A DNA stretch of 28,626 nucleotides from RGIG8748 sp045606045 (GCA_045606045.1 JAZURE010000019.1:1-28626), one strand, 5' to 3'. Counted from the stretch's first letter, positions 9,183-15,973 are shown. A program made the numbers and translations. The notes: generated by a model not told the origin, from the sequence alone.

Positions 9183-9203
9183 AGAGGCGGTCATGCCGCC
9201 TCT
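9183..9203 (-). terminator. GC-rich hairpin between major-tail and Gp15 genes, likely partial terminator
   Basis: On the minus strand, AGAGGCGG-catga-CCGCCTCT forms a perfect 8-bp stem with a 5-nt loop, followed by TGTTTCTTTAAT. The U tract is imperfect, so termination would be partial. This would allow much more major tail protein than tape measure to be made. The hairpin overlaps the last codons of the out-of-frame ORF and could also stabilise the 3' end of the major tail mRNA. Confidence 0.65.
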
Positions 9204-9427
9204 ATTATCGCATTTATGATATGGTCTTTCAGATTTGACATCGAAAGACCTTCCACACCTTTTATTTCGGCAAGTTCAAGAAGAACGGCCTTTGTATATG
9301 TACTAAGCACATCATAGGTAAGCTCTTCTTGTGCCGCAAGAGCGAGAGCCTCATCGCTATATGTAACAAGGCTCTCTTCTATAGCCGTTTCCTCGGTTGG
9401 TGTGTCTCTAAGCGAGAACGGCGCTAT
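9191..9427 (-). CDS. Out-of-frame extension after the major tail protein (recoding candidate)
   Basis: The frame -1/+2 relative to the major tail gene is open from within that gene to a TGA at 9191. It reads IAPFSLRDTPTEETAIEES... and ends GVEGLSMSNLKDHIINAI, which looks like a small HeH/SAP-type helical end. Codon and amino-acid make-up are coding-like. No ATG, GTG or TTG occurs in this frame near or upstream of 9427, so ordinary initiation is not available. At the junction the DNA reads GAC ATA TAG, and the same ATA triplet recurs two bases later in the new frame, so a tRNA hop or other recoding could join the frames. Alternatives are initiation at AUA or a sequence error. It holds the usual place of a tail-chaperone ORF. 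Confidence 0.55.
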   Translation of the reverse strand: MAPFSLRDTPTEETAIEESLVTYSDEALALAAQEELTYDVLSTYTKAVLLELAEIKGVEGLSMSNLKDHIINAIIEAA

Positions 9428-9936
9428 ATGTCCGACTCTGCACTCTCTTCGAAAGTGATTGTCTGAACAGTATCGCAGTTTCCGTTTGCAGGAGTAGCAA
9501 TCTTTGCTATACCGAAAACAGTTTCTCCTGCTTCCTTAAAGCTTCCCGAATAGGTCATTGCCTCCGCAGTATTGCCTTTGTTGGACATAACAACGGAACA
9601 AGGAACCATGAAAGCCTTATATCCATCTCCCGACGGCTGGGTGAAGTCAACATAGTATATGTTTCTTCTTGCGGCAACACCTACAACCTTTTTTTCGTGA
9701 AGGTCCACGATATCATCGTGTACGGCATTGCCTACAAATCTGTCGAGTTCAAAATCAAGTACAGTAGTATAACCTACTACATCGTTGGTCTGACTCTTAC
9801 GGTCTACATACTTTCTGCTATATTCCTCGGGAGTTGCATTTTCGGACAGGGTTTTAAAACCTTCCATCCTTGTGATTTCTCCGTCGGGAATTTCATAGAA
9901 GTTTTTACCTTCGTATCTTAACATTAACTGGTCCAT
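9424..9936 (-). CDS. Major tail (tube) protein
   Basis: A 170-residue protein starting MDQLMLRYEGKNFYEIPDGE with AAGGAAG upstream of its ATG. Segments such as ARRNIYYVDFTQPSGDGYKAFMVP and a terminal beta strand (QTITFEES) fit the tube-protein fold. It lies between the tail-completion genes and the chaperone/tape-measure block, the standard place for the tube subunit. The C-terminus is short and ends at TAG, where a second coding frame continues for 78 codons, so a minor long form may exist. No Ig-like domain is present in the in-frame product. Confidence 0.8.
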   Translation of the reverse strand: MDQLMLRYEGKNFYEIPDGEITRMEGFKTLSENATPEEYSRKYVDRKSQTNDVVGYTTVLDFELDRFVGNAVHDDIVDLHEKKVVGVAARRNIYYVDFTQPSGDGYKAFMVPCSVVMSNKGNTAEAMTYSGSFKEAGETVFGIAKIATPANGNCDTVQTITFEESAESDI

Positions 9937-9939
9937 ATT

Positions 9940-10389
9940 CTACTTCCTTTCTAAAAATATTATTTCAATAGGAAACACATAAATTGCGGCATCCTCCGAC
10001 TCTGTTAATCCTATCAAATTGGGTGTTTTTGCGGTTTTTGGGGTTGCCATGCTCTGAATGGTGCATCCTTCTCCGAAATCAGGGAAATTTCTCGCCTTAC
10101 CTTGCTCGTTAATCCAATCCATAAAACTTTGGACTTCCTCCATTGCATCCGAATTGGAATATACATTGCTATCCTTGCTGTGAGGCTTTATTTGCCTTAT
10201 TTCAAAAGGCAGATTTATAAGACAAGCTCCATCTACATAGGATGTTATTACCTTGCCTGCACCGGAAGTAAGCACCGCAGTATTATCGTCATTGGTTTCG
10301 TTGGTTACATAGTTCAGATATGTATCCTTCCCGGCATGGCCGCTTTGGGATATAAAATCCATTACCGCTTCAAATTTATTATCCATCAA
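9940..10389 (-). CDS. Tail terminator / minor capsid protein
   Basis: A 149-residue protein (MMDNKFEAVMDFISQSGHAG...) that is the fourth gene after the major capsid, where the tail-terminator (gpU-like; Minor_capsid_3-type) protein is expected. It has an N-terminal helix, a central strand region with 'ACLINLPFEIRQIKPHS', a helix with SFMDWINEQGK, and a C-terminal strand YVFPIEIIFLER. These are typical of that family. It overlaps the preceding ORF by 11 bases. It would cap the tail tube and join it to the head. The call rests mainly on order and general pattern. Confidence 0.7.
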   Translation of the reverse strand: MMDNKFEAVMDFISQSGHAGKDTYLNYVTNETNDDNTAVLTSGAGKVITSYVDGACLINLPFEIRQIKPHSKDSNVYSNSDAMEEVQSFMDWINEQGKARNFPDFGEGCTIQSMATPKTAKTPNLIGLTESEDAAIYVFPIEIIFLERK

Positions 10390-10804
10390 ATCGCATCCTT
10401 CCGCTGTCTATATAATCCTGCATGGCGGCTTCGAGCTTTGGTTTTTCTGTCGGCATTGCAGAATCGAGCCATTCTTTTGTGGATTTGGGGTGTTTGTTGT
10501 GTGTGAGGTCGAGTGGCTTGCCTGCATATATCTTTTTTACACCTTTGCGCGCATAAGAGCTTCCTGTAACAGGGTCTACCATAAGCTCGCCTTTGTTGAG
10601 AAAGTGAGCGTTTGGCGCTATGAATTCAAGCTCACCCGGGCGTATAATCACACTCTCCGAGGTAGTGCCCGTAACCATAGGGATATAGGGCACAAGCAGA
10701 CGGTGCAGTTCAGAGGCAGCAAATGTCCAAAGACCATCACTACGAACAGATGCCAAATGCTTTGGTATATTGATATCGACCTTAACAGACAAATTCATAC
10801 TCAC
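10379..10804 (-). CDS. Minor capsid / tail completion protein (HK97 gp10-like role)
   Basis: A 141-residue protein with a helix near residue 20 (LWTFAASELHRLLVPYIPM), then a 'TGTTSESVIIRPGELEFIAPNAHFLNKGE' type strand pattern, and 'HNKHPKSTKEWLDSAM' near the end. The ITAPYAHYqyyG-like block and H...a.peWfd.A end are the signature of tail-completion/minor capsid proteins in Bacillota phages. It overlaps both neighbours by 4-11 bases. It should sit at the head-tail joint. Confidence 0.75.
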   Translation of the reverse strand: MSMNLSVKVDINIPKHLASVRSDGLWTFAASELHRLLVPYIPMVTGTTSESVIIRPGELEFIAPNAHFLNKGELMVDPVTGSSYARKGVKKIYAGKPLDLTHNKHPKSTKEWLDSAMPTEKPKLEAAMQDYIDSGRMRFDG

Positions 10805-11214
10805 ACACCCCTTGCTCTGTAGTGCTTTGCATAGGGTAATTTGGTATTGATGGATACCGATTTCACGGTGAAACTTCTGCCATGATACCTTTGCAGTAAG
10901 TCGGCAACTCGTTCGCCCTTGAAATCGGATATCTCATCTTCTACCTCGCCGAGAACAATAACATCCTCCGGCTTTAATGTGAAACTACCCTCTGCACCCA
11001 CATAATCCTCCGTAAACCGATTATCTTCGGGTATACGGCATATATAGCTATCCGCCATGGATAAGGTAGTACCGCTTAGCTGAGTGTTTGCCTCCGTCTG
11101 AAAGAAGCAATTATCAAGCACGGTCCTGCGCCATGTTGTAAATGCCTTTTCGCCCGAACGGTCTACATATCGATTGTACAAGGTTATAGTGGAATTGAAG
11201 GTAGAATCAATCAT
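10801..11214 (-). CDS. Head closure / head-tail connector protein
   Basis: A 137-residue protein starting MIDSTFNSTITLYNRYVDRSG. The pattern (a strand with TLYNR, TTWRRTVLDNCFF, then KPEDVIVLGEVEDEI and a closing strand RSFTVKSVSINTK) fits the minor capsid/head-closure proteins that follow the gp6-like connector in clostridial phages. It overlaps the next gene start by four bases. Structural role inferred from order and pattern. Confidence 0.7.
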   Translation of the reverse strand: MIDSTFNSTITLYNRYVDRSGEKAFTTWRRTVLDNCFFQTEANTQLSGTTLSMADSYICRIPEDNRFTEDYVGAEGSFTLKPEDVIVLGEVEDEISDFKGERVADLLQRYHGRSFTVKSVSINTKLPYAKHYRARGV

Positions 11215-11567
11215 TTAAAGCTCACCCCACAATACATAAGCGGTGTGCCGTCTTCTGCAACCTCATTTATAAGATATGTGCGGATTATCTCTCTTGCATT
11301 GCGTTTCAGCTCGTCCTGCGAACTTCTCTGAAAGCTTTGATTTAGTCCGTCATGGCTGAACGAGGAAACTCTTTCCACGGCGGGGTCGGATTCTTTGCAC
11401 AAATCTATAAGCCTCAGCATGCAATCCTTGACCGCATCACTTGGCTTTTTAATCCTGCCAAAAGTTGCCTCGCGTATTTTGTACGAAGCCTCAATCGCAT
11501 AGCGGTTGAACTGGCTCTCGTCAAGAGAGCCGCCCATATCCTTATATTCTTCGTAAGTGAGGTACAT
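11211..11567 (-). CDS. Head-tail connector (gp6-like adaptor)
   Basis: A 118-residue mainly helical protein beginning MYLTYEEYKDMGGSLDESQF, with the pattern Y..y...Gg.l.e..F...a..A...id..T..RI that is typical of the gp6/gp15-like connector encoded immediately after the major capsid. It would dock under the portal ring. The gene begins 14 bp after the capsid stop. Confidence 0.8.
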   Translation of the reverse strand: MYLTYEEYKDMGGSLDESQFNRYAIEASYKIREATFGRIKKPSDAVKDCMLRLIDLCKESDPAVERVSSFSHDGLNQSFQRSSQDELKRNAREIIRTYLINEVAEDGTPLMYCGVSFK

Positions 11568-11580
11568 TTATATCACACCT

Positions 11581-12729
11581 TTATGCAAAATTTGCCACTG
11601 CTACGCTGACAGCCTTAGAAGTAACGGTTGTGCTGCCCTTCTGCTCTGTTGCGCCTTCCTTCTTAACTGTGTAAGTGTATTTGCCGGGTGTACAGTTAAA
11701 TACCGCCTTACCTGTTGCATCTGTTTTCTTAGTAACACCTGCAAGGGTAACCTTGGCATCTGCAACTGCTGCATCACCGTTGGTTACAGTAAAGGTTACA
11801 GCATAGGTTGTGGGTGCTACGGCAGGGTCAATGCTTGCAAAGGGGAAACGAGAAGCTTCATCGGGGTTTAATGCATTGATAGGATTGGGGATTTCCCAAC
11901 CAAGTCTCATCACAACACGGAGAGCAACCATGTCTTCCTGTGCAAGGTTGTACATTATGTTGCCTGTTGCGGGGTCTTGGATAACAGCTTCTGTAAGTAC
12001 CTTGTAGGTTATATCCTGTCTTATAGCATATACAGCCTGGCTCATATCGCCAACAATAAGCTGAGATTTGGATTTATCCCAGGAGCCATTATCTATGTAT
12101 GCCTTGGGGAGCGAGCCTATTTCGGTTCCTGTTATAGGCTGACCTGTGGTATCAAGCATCATACGGAATTTACCCTTGAGGTCTACACCGCCTATAATGC
12201 CGGTTACATTGTAGCCGCTTTCCTCTACCTTAACCATAGCACTATTGATAGCAGAGTAGAGGGTTTCCTCTGCGCCCTGAGTAACTGTTGCACCTGCATT
12301 TCTTACCGAAGAAAGAAGGTCCATGCGGAAGTTCTTGGGCTTATCAATACCTGTAAACACCGCATCGTCTATCTTCCTGCCAAATGCTTCTACAACTCTG
12401 GGCTTAACATCTGCCCAAAGGTCGAAGTCTACATCATCGAGCAGGTCTTCTTTGATGGGAATAATAACTGCAATTTCTTCTGCAGTGATAAACTTGTTAT
12501 CCCATGCCATCTTTGTAAGCTGCTTACGGCCGTTGTTAGTTTCGGCATCTACCCAGTAAGCCATGGGGAGAGCATCGAGTACTCTCATCTTGGTTTTGTT
12601 TGTGCTCATGTTAGGAAGTCTGCGGAACATAGAAAGCGCCTTGGACTCCTTAACAACACCCTCCATAATCTCTCTTATTACATCGGGCTCCATTGTTGCT
12701 TCAACATTGTGTCGTGTAATCATTGACAT
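11581..12729 (-). CDS. Major capsid protein (HK97 fold) with C-terminal Ig-like domain
   Basis: A 382-residue shell protein. Residues 1 to about 300 have HK97-capsid features: the N-terminal arm, 'KMRVLDALPMAYWVDAETN', 'AEEIAVIIPIKEDLLDD', and 'EDMVALRVVMRLGWEIPNP' near the end of the core. There is no long N-terminal pro-domain, which agrees with the separate scaffold gene upstream. Residues about 303-382 are an added beta-sandwich-like domain (YAVTFTVTNGDAAVADAKVT, ATGKAVFNCTPGKYTYTV) resembling carboxypeptidase-regulatory/Ig-like repeats. It would project from every capsid subunit. The start is ATG preceded by AAAGGAGAG. Confidence 0.9.
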   Translation of the reverse strand: MSMITRHNVEATMEPDVIREIMEGVVKESKALSMFRRLPNMSTNKTKMRVLDALPMAYWVDAETNNGRKQLTKMAWDNKFITAEEIAVIIPIKEDLLDDVDFDLWADVKPRVVEAFGRKIDDAVFTGIDKPKNFRMDLLSSVRNAGATVTQGAEETLYSAINSAMVKVEESGYNVTGIIGGVDLKGKFRMMLDTTGQPITGTEIGSLPKAYIDNGSWDKSKSQLIVGDMSQAVYAIRQDITYKVLTEAVIQDPATGNIMYNLAQEDMVALRVVMRLGWEIPNPINALNPDEASRFPFASIDPAVAPTTYAVTFTVTNGDAAVADAKVTLAGVTKKTDATGKAVFNCTPGKYTYTVKKEGATEQKGSTTVTSKAVSVAVANFA

Positions 12730-12746
12730 TTTTTATCTCTCCTTTT

Positions 12747-13262
12747 TCATTTTCTTGCGCCACGAAGTACGCTATTCATTTTGTCGTTGGTCGTATTGCC
12801 TAAGCTTGCCGTACCTGTAAGGCTTGGCGATGTAGCCACCTTTTTGACTACGGTTTCACCAAAATACTGCGGATTGTCCTTTTTGAAATCGGCAAGGTTC
12901 TTATCGAAATCCTCACCCATTGCAAGAACCTTGGAAGCGACAAACTCTGCAAATTCACTCTGGCAGTTTGCACCTATTACCTTTTTCTCGGCTTTAAGCA
13001 TCGCAAGCTCGCTTAATGCACTGTCATAGTTCTTTTGCAACTCATTGTGCTTTTCATCCGTGGTTTTCTGTGAATCTTCCCACTCCTTGAAGGCTTTGAA
13101 TTCGGGGGTGTTTTCCCGTGCTTTCCTATCTCTTGCTATTCGCTTTTCTATTATAGCGTTGAGTTCCTCCTGAGTGTATGACTTTCTTTCCGGTTCGGTG
13201 CTCATCTGAACATCGTCCGTGCCTGTGACCTGCTCTGATGCAGTGTTTTCATGTTCTGCCAT
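12747..13262 (-). CDS. Capsid scaffolding protein (DUF4355-like)
   Basis: A 171-residue highly charged helical protein: an acidic N-terminus, a coiled coil over about residues 25-105 (TQEELNAIIEKRIARDRKAR...), then KVLAMGEDFDKNLADFKKDN and a flexible, polar C-terminus ending NSVLRGARK. These features and position immediately before the capsid gene fit a scaffold. The ATG at 13262 follows AAAGGAG. Its promoter is unclear because a strong terminator lies about 50 bp upstream, so its transcription may depend on read-through or antitermination. Confidence 0.85.
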   Translation of the reverse strand: MAEHENTASEQVTGTDDVQMSTEPERKSYTQEELNAIIEKRIARDRKARENTPEFKAFKEWEDSQKTTDEKHNELQKNYDSALSELAMLKAEKKVIGANCQSEFAEFVASKVLAMGEDFDKNLADFKKDNPQYFGETVVKKVATSPSLTGTASLGNTTNDKMNSVLRGARK

Positions 13263-13310
13263 ATTACATAGCTCCTTTCCGCTTTACGCCCGTCGGCTGA
13301 TTTTGTGTAT

Positions 13311-13346
13311 AAAAAAACCACTCACAGCTATTGCTTGTAAGTGGTT
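13311..13346 (-). terminator. Intrinsic terminator after the small membrane-protein gene
   Basis: On the minus strand, AACCACT(t)ACA-A-GC-aata-GC-TGT(g)AGTGGTT forms an interrupted stem of about 12 bp and is followed by a run of seven T. It lies 17 bp after the stop of the 107-codon ORF and upstream of the scaffold gene. This is one of three terminators that isolate the 13311-14012 cassette. Confidence 0.8.
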
Positions 13347-13362
13347 TGATTATTAAATTTGT

Positions 13363-13686
13363 TCACTGTTGGTTTTCCTTACTCAATTCTCTCTGTAAAA
13401 CCAGCATTTCATCCTGCATCCTTAAAGCCAAAGCTTTGCAATACAAAAAAGTAGCAGTAAGAGCTGTGGCAAGCCAAATTATACCCGTTACTGCCGTACA
13501 AGTGGCATTCCATTGGTTTTCGAGGACTTCATCCTCGTACAAGGTGGGGTATTCTATTTTGTTAGCAACATCCTCTGGGTTCGGTGCCATAAACGCCGCC
13601 CCGAAAAGAAGACCTGCAATTACCCCCACAATTATTGTGAGTATGATTAAAAAAACAAAGAAATTGTCTAGGGTTTTAGTATACAC
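13363..13686 (-). CDS. Two-helix membrane protein in a moron-like cassette
   Basis: A 107-residue protein starting at GTG (13686), with GAGGAAAAG placed correctly upstream. Two hydrophobic helices are clear: residues about 9-32 (FFVFLIILTIIVGVIAGLLF) and about 64-85 (GTAVTGIIWLATALTATF region). They are separated by an acidic loop and followed by a charged C-terminal helix. I recognise no family. It is isolated from the structural genes by terminators on both sides, which is how phage morons (lysogenic-conversion or superinfection-exclusion genes) are organised. A membrane role in excluding other phages or changing the host is inference. A holin is less likely because the other lysis genes are absent here. 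Confidence 0.7.
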   Translation of the reverse strand: MYTKTLDNFFVFLIILTIIVGVIAGLLFGAAFMAPNPEDVANKIEYPTLYEDEVLENQWNATCTAVTGIIWLATALTATFLYCKALALRMQDEMLVLQRELSKENQQ

Positions 13687-13770
13687 ATCTTTTCCTCATT
13701 TCTTAAGTAATATCTGCCACTTTCATTCACAGAAAAGAAGTGCCGTCCCTCCTTGTATTGTATTTGCAAA

Positions 13771-13926
13771 TAAAAAATGTGCAGTCCATCAGAACTGCAC
13801 ATGAAAACATACAGCTCTGCCGCCAAGCCAGTGTATTCCCTTATAAGTGCAATACAAAATGAGCGTGTACATTTTTTACAAAAATAATGTACCACACTTA
13901 CAGGAGATCTATTCACTTGGCTTGGC
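13771..13926 (-). ncRNA. Candidate autonomous structured small RNA (~156 nt)
   Basis: The predicted start, about 7 bases after a good -10 box, falls at GCCAAGCC. This is exactly the 5' strand of a long closing stem: GCCAAGCC(A)AGTG (13926-13914) pairs with CACTGGCTTGGC (13833-13822), 12 pairs with one bulged A. Inside are UAAGUG/CACUUA (13900-13895 / 13849-13844) and a GUACAUU/AAUGUAC hairpin (13892-13886 / 13873-13867). After a short linker comes a strong intrinsic terminator. No convincing ORF covers it; the overlapping reading frame runs through the terminator and lacks a placed ribosome site. I do not recognise an Rfam family. It could be a free sRNA or a regulatory leader for the membrane-protein gene just downstream. 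Confidence 0.7.
13772..13802 (-). terminator. Strong intrinsic terminator of the small RNA
   Basis: ATGTGCAGT-tctgatgg-ACTGCACAT on the minus strand is a perfect 9-bp stem with an 8-nt loop, directly followed by TTTTTATTT. It ends the predicted RNA about 85 bp before the membrane-protein start codon. Confidence 0.85.
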
Positions 13927-13932
13927 AAGTAC

Positions 13933-13961
13933 AGTTTAACACAAAACAAATACGAATACAA
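13933..13961 (-). promoter_or_regulatory. Sigma-A type promoter for the small RNA
   Basis: Minus strand: -35 TTGTAT (13961-13956), a 17-base spacer, then -10 TAAACT (13938-13933) preceded by TGT, an extended -10 element. The predicted start at about 13926 coincides with the first base of the RNA's closing stem. The promoter lies immediately after a terminator for the upstream operon. Confidence 0.65.
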
Positions 13962-13978
13962 GTGTTTTATTTTTGGCA

Positions 13979-14012
13979 TAAAAATATCATCTACCCTTGA
14001 GCAGATGATATT
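13979..14012 (-). terminator. Terminator after the minor-capsid/43-codon ORF pair
   Basis: Minus strand AATATCATCT-gctcaagggt-AGATGATATT is a perfect 10-bp stem with a 10-nt loop, followed by TTTAT. The stem is AT-rich and the U tract short, so some read-through is likely. It lies 16 bp after the stop of the 43-codon ORF. Confidence 0.65.
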
Positions 14013-14027
14013 GTGTGGTATTTAATT

Positions 14028-14159
14028 TTAATCGTCCTCGTCGGGCCAGTCTGTTAAAAGCTTATCTTTATCCAAAGCTTCTTTTAAAAGTCGTTCTCTT
14101 TCTTCAGCAGGAAGCCCAGAATCAACATAATGACCATCATAATATTTAGTTTTCATCAT
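14028..14159 (-). CDS. 43-residue acidic protein coupled to the minor capsid/JAB gene
   Basis: A small ORF, MMKTKYYDGHYVDSGLPAEE..., ending TDWPDEDD. Its start overlaps the stop of the upstream gene (ATGATGA) and has an ideal GGAGG five bases before the first ATG, so it is almost certainly translated. It is acidic, with a single predicted helix (LPAEERERLLKEALDKDKLL). It has no known family that I recognise. Its tight coupling to a gene whose C-terminus looks like a toxin-type enzyme domain suggests an immunity or inhibitor partner. This is inference. A small capsid accessory is the alternative. Confidence 0.75.
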   Translation of the reverse strand: MMKTKYYDGHYVDSGLPAEERERLLKEALDKDKLLTDWPDEDD

Positions 14160-15961
14160 AACAGCCTCCATTCTATATCGTATTCTTTAACATAGTATGC
14201 CAATGTTTCGATAATTGCCTTTTTCTCATTGTAACCTTTTTTCATGTAATTGTCAACCATTTTTGAAAAGCCATCTGAACTAAATACTCTTTTCCCTGTT
14301 TTATAATAATAAATATCTCCATTATGACAAGCAACTACACCGCCAACATATTGCTTGCTACCAGCAGACACAAAATCGCTTCCTGTTGGCGGATTGTTAG
14401 TGCCATGATTATGTATTGCTATTAAAGAGTTTTTATTCGCTTTGATTGCTTTTTGAGCTTTTAATGAATATATAACTTCGTTTTCTGACCTATTATTATA
14501 GCTCTTTGCAACAAGTTTTCCTGTGTTTACATCTATTAAGCATATATCTTCAAAATATGTACCATTTCTGTGAGTGAGTATGGCTTTTGTTTGCTCATAT
14601 ATAGTTTGCTGGGTCTCTTTACAACAAGGAATATTACTAAATTTATCTTTATATTCTTTTTTCGATAATTTAGACAAGTCTACCTTGTTCTCCCCTGTAT
14701 TGTATATTGCTTTCTTTGAAATTCCTTTTTCATTAATTAGTCTACCTGTACCAAGCATTACCCTCTCCATCTGTGTAGGAAGTCCGCTTGCCTTGCTTAA
14801 CTCCACATACTTATCAGTAAGCATACGGATTTTTCCACGGGCTATAAGTTCTGTATCGCCATCGCCTGCAGCTTTTGCCATATTGAGTATGTCCCGTTGA
14901 TGTCGGAGAGCGGTTTCCACTTTCCTTTGCAGTTGGGTGCCCTCGTACATGGTGTACTTTTTTCCCTCAAACTCAAAGGTAGCCTTATCTGCTTTGGCAT
15001 ACTCTTGGAGTTCTTCCTCTGTGTATGCAGGTCGGGAAACTCCGAGAATAATAGGAAATGCGAAATGCAGGCAACCATATTCTTCCAAAAGCGGCTTGGC
15101 TATCTTATAAAACGATGGATAGAAAACTCCATCAATTACCACGCCTACTTCATTAAGAGCAAATTGTCTTCCGCCAATATCTGCATGGGACGGTCTTGGA
15201 TGCATATGATAATCAACTTCCATGCCATCAGCACCGAATTCCTCACCTACGAGGTTTGCCACTTGCTGATTACATTCCTTTACTCCCCACAGTACATTTT
15301 GCCTTACTGCAGAATCAAGACGGCGACTGTATCCCTTTTCGCCTTCTTTTTTTGCATAATCCACGGTGCGGATACCGCTTGCACTCATTGCCTTTACAAT
15401 GTCATTTACTGCTTTGGTATAGCTCTCCATGCCCATATTGACTTGTGTTACGGCATAATCGACTATTTTAGTATATGTATCCGATAAGCTTGTAGCTATC
15501 TTGTTTGCGTTTTTCTCGTAAAGTGGGGCAAGGCTCTTACCATCTTTACTGAAAATGGCAAATGCAGTATGCTGTGTCATGTTTTTGTATTCATCAACTG
15601 TCTGCTTTGCCATCGCTCGAACTTTTCTTTGCAGTGGAATATTTTCCTCATAGGGAATATAGTCCATAAACCTCGCCTCATAAAAAGGCTTTGCAAACTT
15701 ATAATTCTCCTTGGCAACGATATCAAATATATCATATATCTCGGCTACATCCTTTTGACTCACCACTGCCAAGCGTTTGGCAATTTCATCCGCCCTTGCA
15801 CCGTAATTGTACATCTGTTGGAGCTGATGTACATCTGTAGGACGAAGCTCACCGATTTCTTTGAGAACTTCGCCCACCGATACAAGATATTCTGTATTTA
15901 TATCACTTAAGTGCTTGCATATTCTCTCGGGCAAGAATTGTATTTGGTGTTGGTTAAGCAT
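14156..15961 (-). CDS. Phage minor capsid protein with C-terminal JAB/MPN-like domain
   Basis: A 601-residue head protein. Residues 1 to about 390 match the minor capsid protein 2 type encoded after the portal: 'YHMHPRPSHADIGGRQFAL', 'YGCLHFAFPIILGVSRPAY', then a helical region. Residues about 430-600 are a separate domain containing TYFEDICLIDVNTGKLVA, then SLIAIHNHGTNNPPTGSDF (His 517 and 519, Ser 528, Asp 529), then VGGVVACHNGDIYYYK. The HxH...SxxD-like pattern and flanking strands resemble the JAB/MPN (RadC-like) metal-dependent fold, although the Ser/Asp spacing differs from the canonical JAMM motif. C-terminal effector domains on capsid-internal proteins are often delivered into the host with DNA. 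The peptidase or toxin function here is inference. The ATG follows AAAGGTG. Confidence 0.85.
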   Translation of the reverse strand: MLNQHQIQFLPERICKHLSDINTEYLVSVGEVLKEIGELRPTDVHQLQQMYNYGARADEIAKRLAVVSQKDVAEIYDIFDIVAKENYKFAKPFYEARFMDYIPYEENIPLQRKVRAMAKQTVDEYKNMTQHTAFAIFSKDGKSLAPLYEKNANKIATSLSDTYTKIVDYAVTQVNMGMESYTKAVNDIVKAMSASGIRTVDYAKKEGEKGYSRRLDSAVRQNVLWGVKECNQQVANLVGEEFGADGMEVDYHMHPRPSHADIGGRQFALNEVGVVIDGVFYPSFYKIAKPLLEEYGCLHFAFPIILGVSRPAYTEEELQEYAKADKATFEFEGKKYTMYEGTQLQRKVETALRHQRDILNMAKAAGDGDTELIARGKIRMLTDKYVELSKASGLPTQMERVMLGTGRLINEKGISKKAIYNTGENKVDLSKLSKKEYKDKFSNIPCCKETQQTIYEQTKAILTHRNGTYFEDICLIDVNTGKLVAKSYNNRSENEVIYSLKAQKAIKANKNSLIAIHNHGTNNPPTGSDFVSAGSKQYVGGVVACHNGDIYYYKTGKRVFSSDGFSKMVDNYMKKGYNEKKAIIETLAYYVKEYDIEWRLL

Positions 15962-15973
15962 TTAGCATCACCT

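Noticed and set aside
11977..12726. A 249-codon plus-strand open frame
   Set aside because: It is the antisense shadow of the major capsid gene. It is Cys-rich, without a ribosome site or promoter.
13668..13979. A 103-codon minus-strand reading frame over the small RNA region
   Set aside because: It runs through a strong terminator and a promoter, has no placed ribosome site, and its composition (scattered Cys, Tyr, Phe) is not protein-like. The RNA explanation fits better.
14897..15487. A 196-codon plus-strand open frame
   Set aside because: It is the antisense shadow of the minor capsid gene, with no translation signals.
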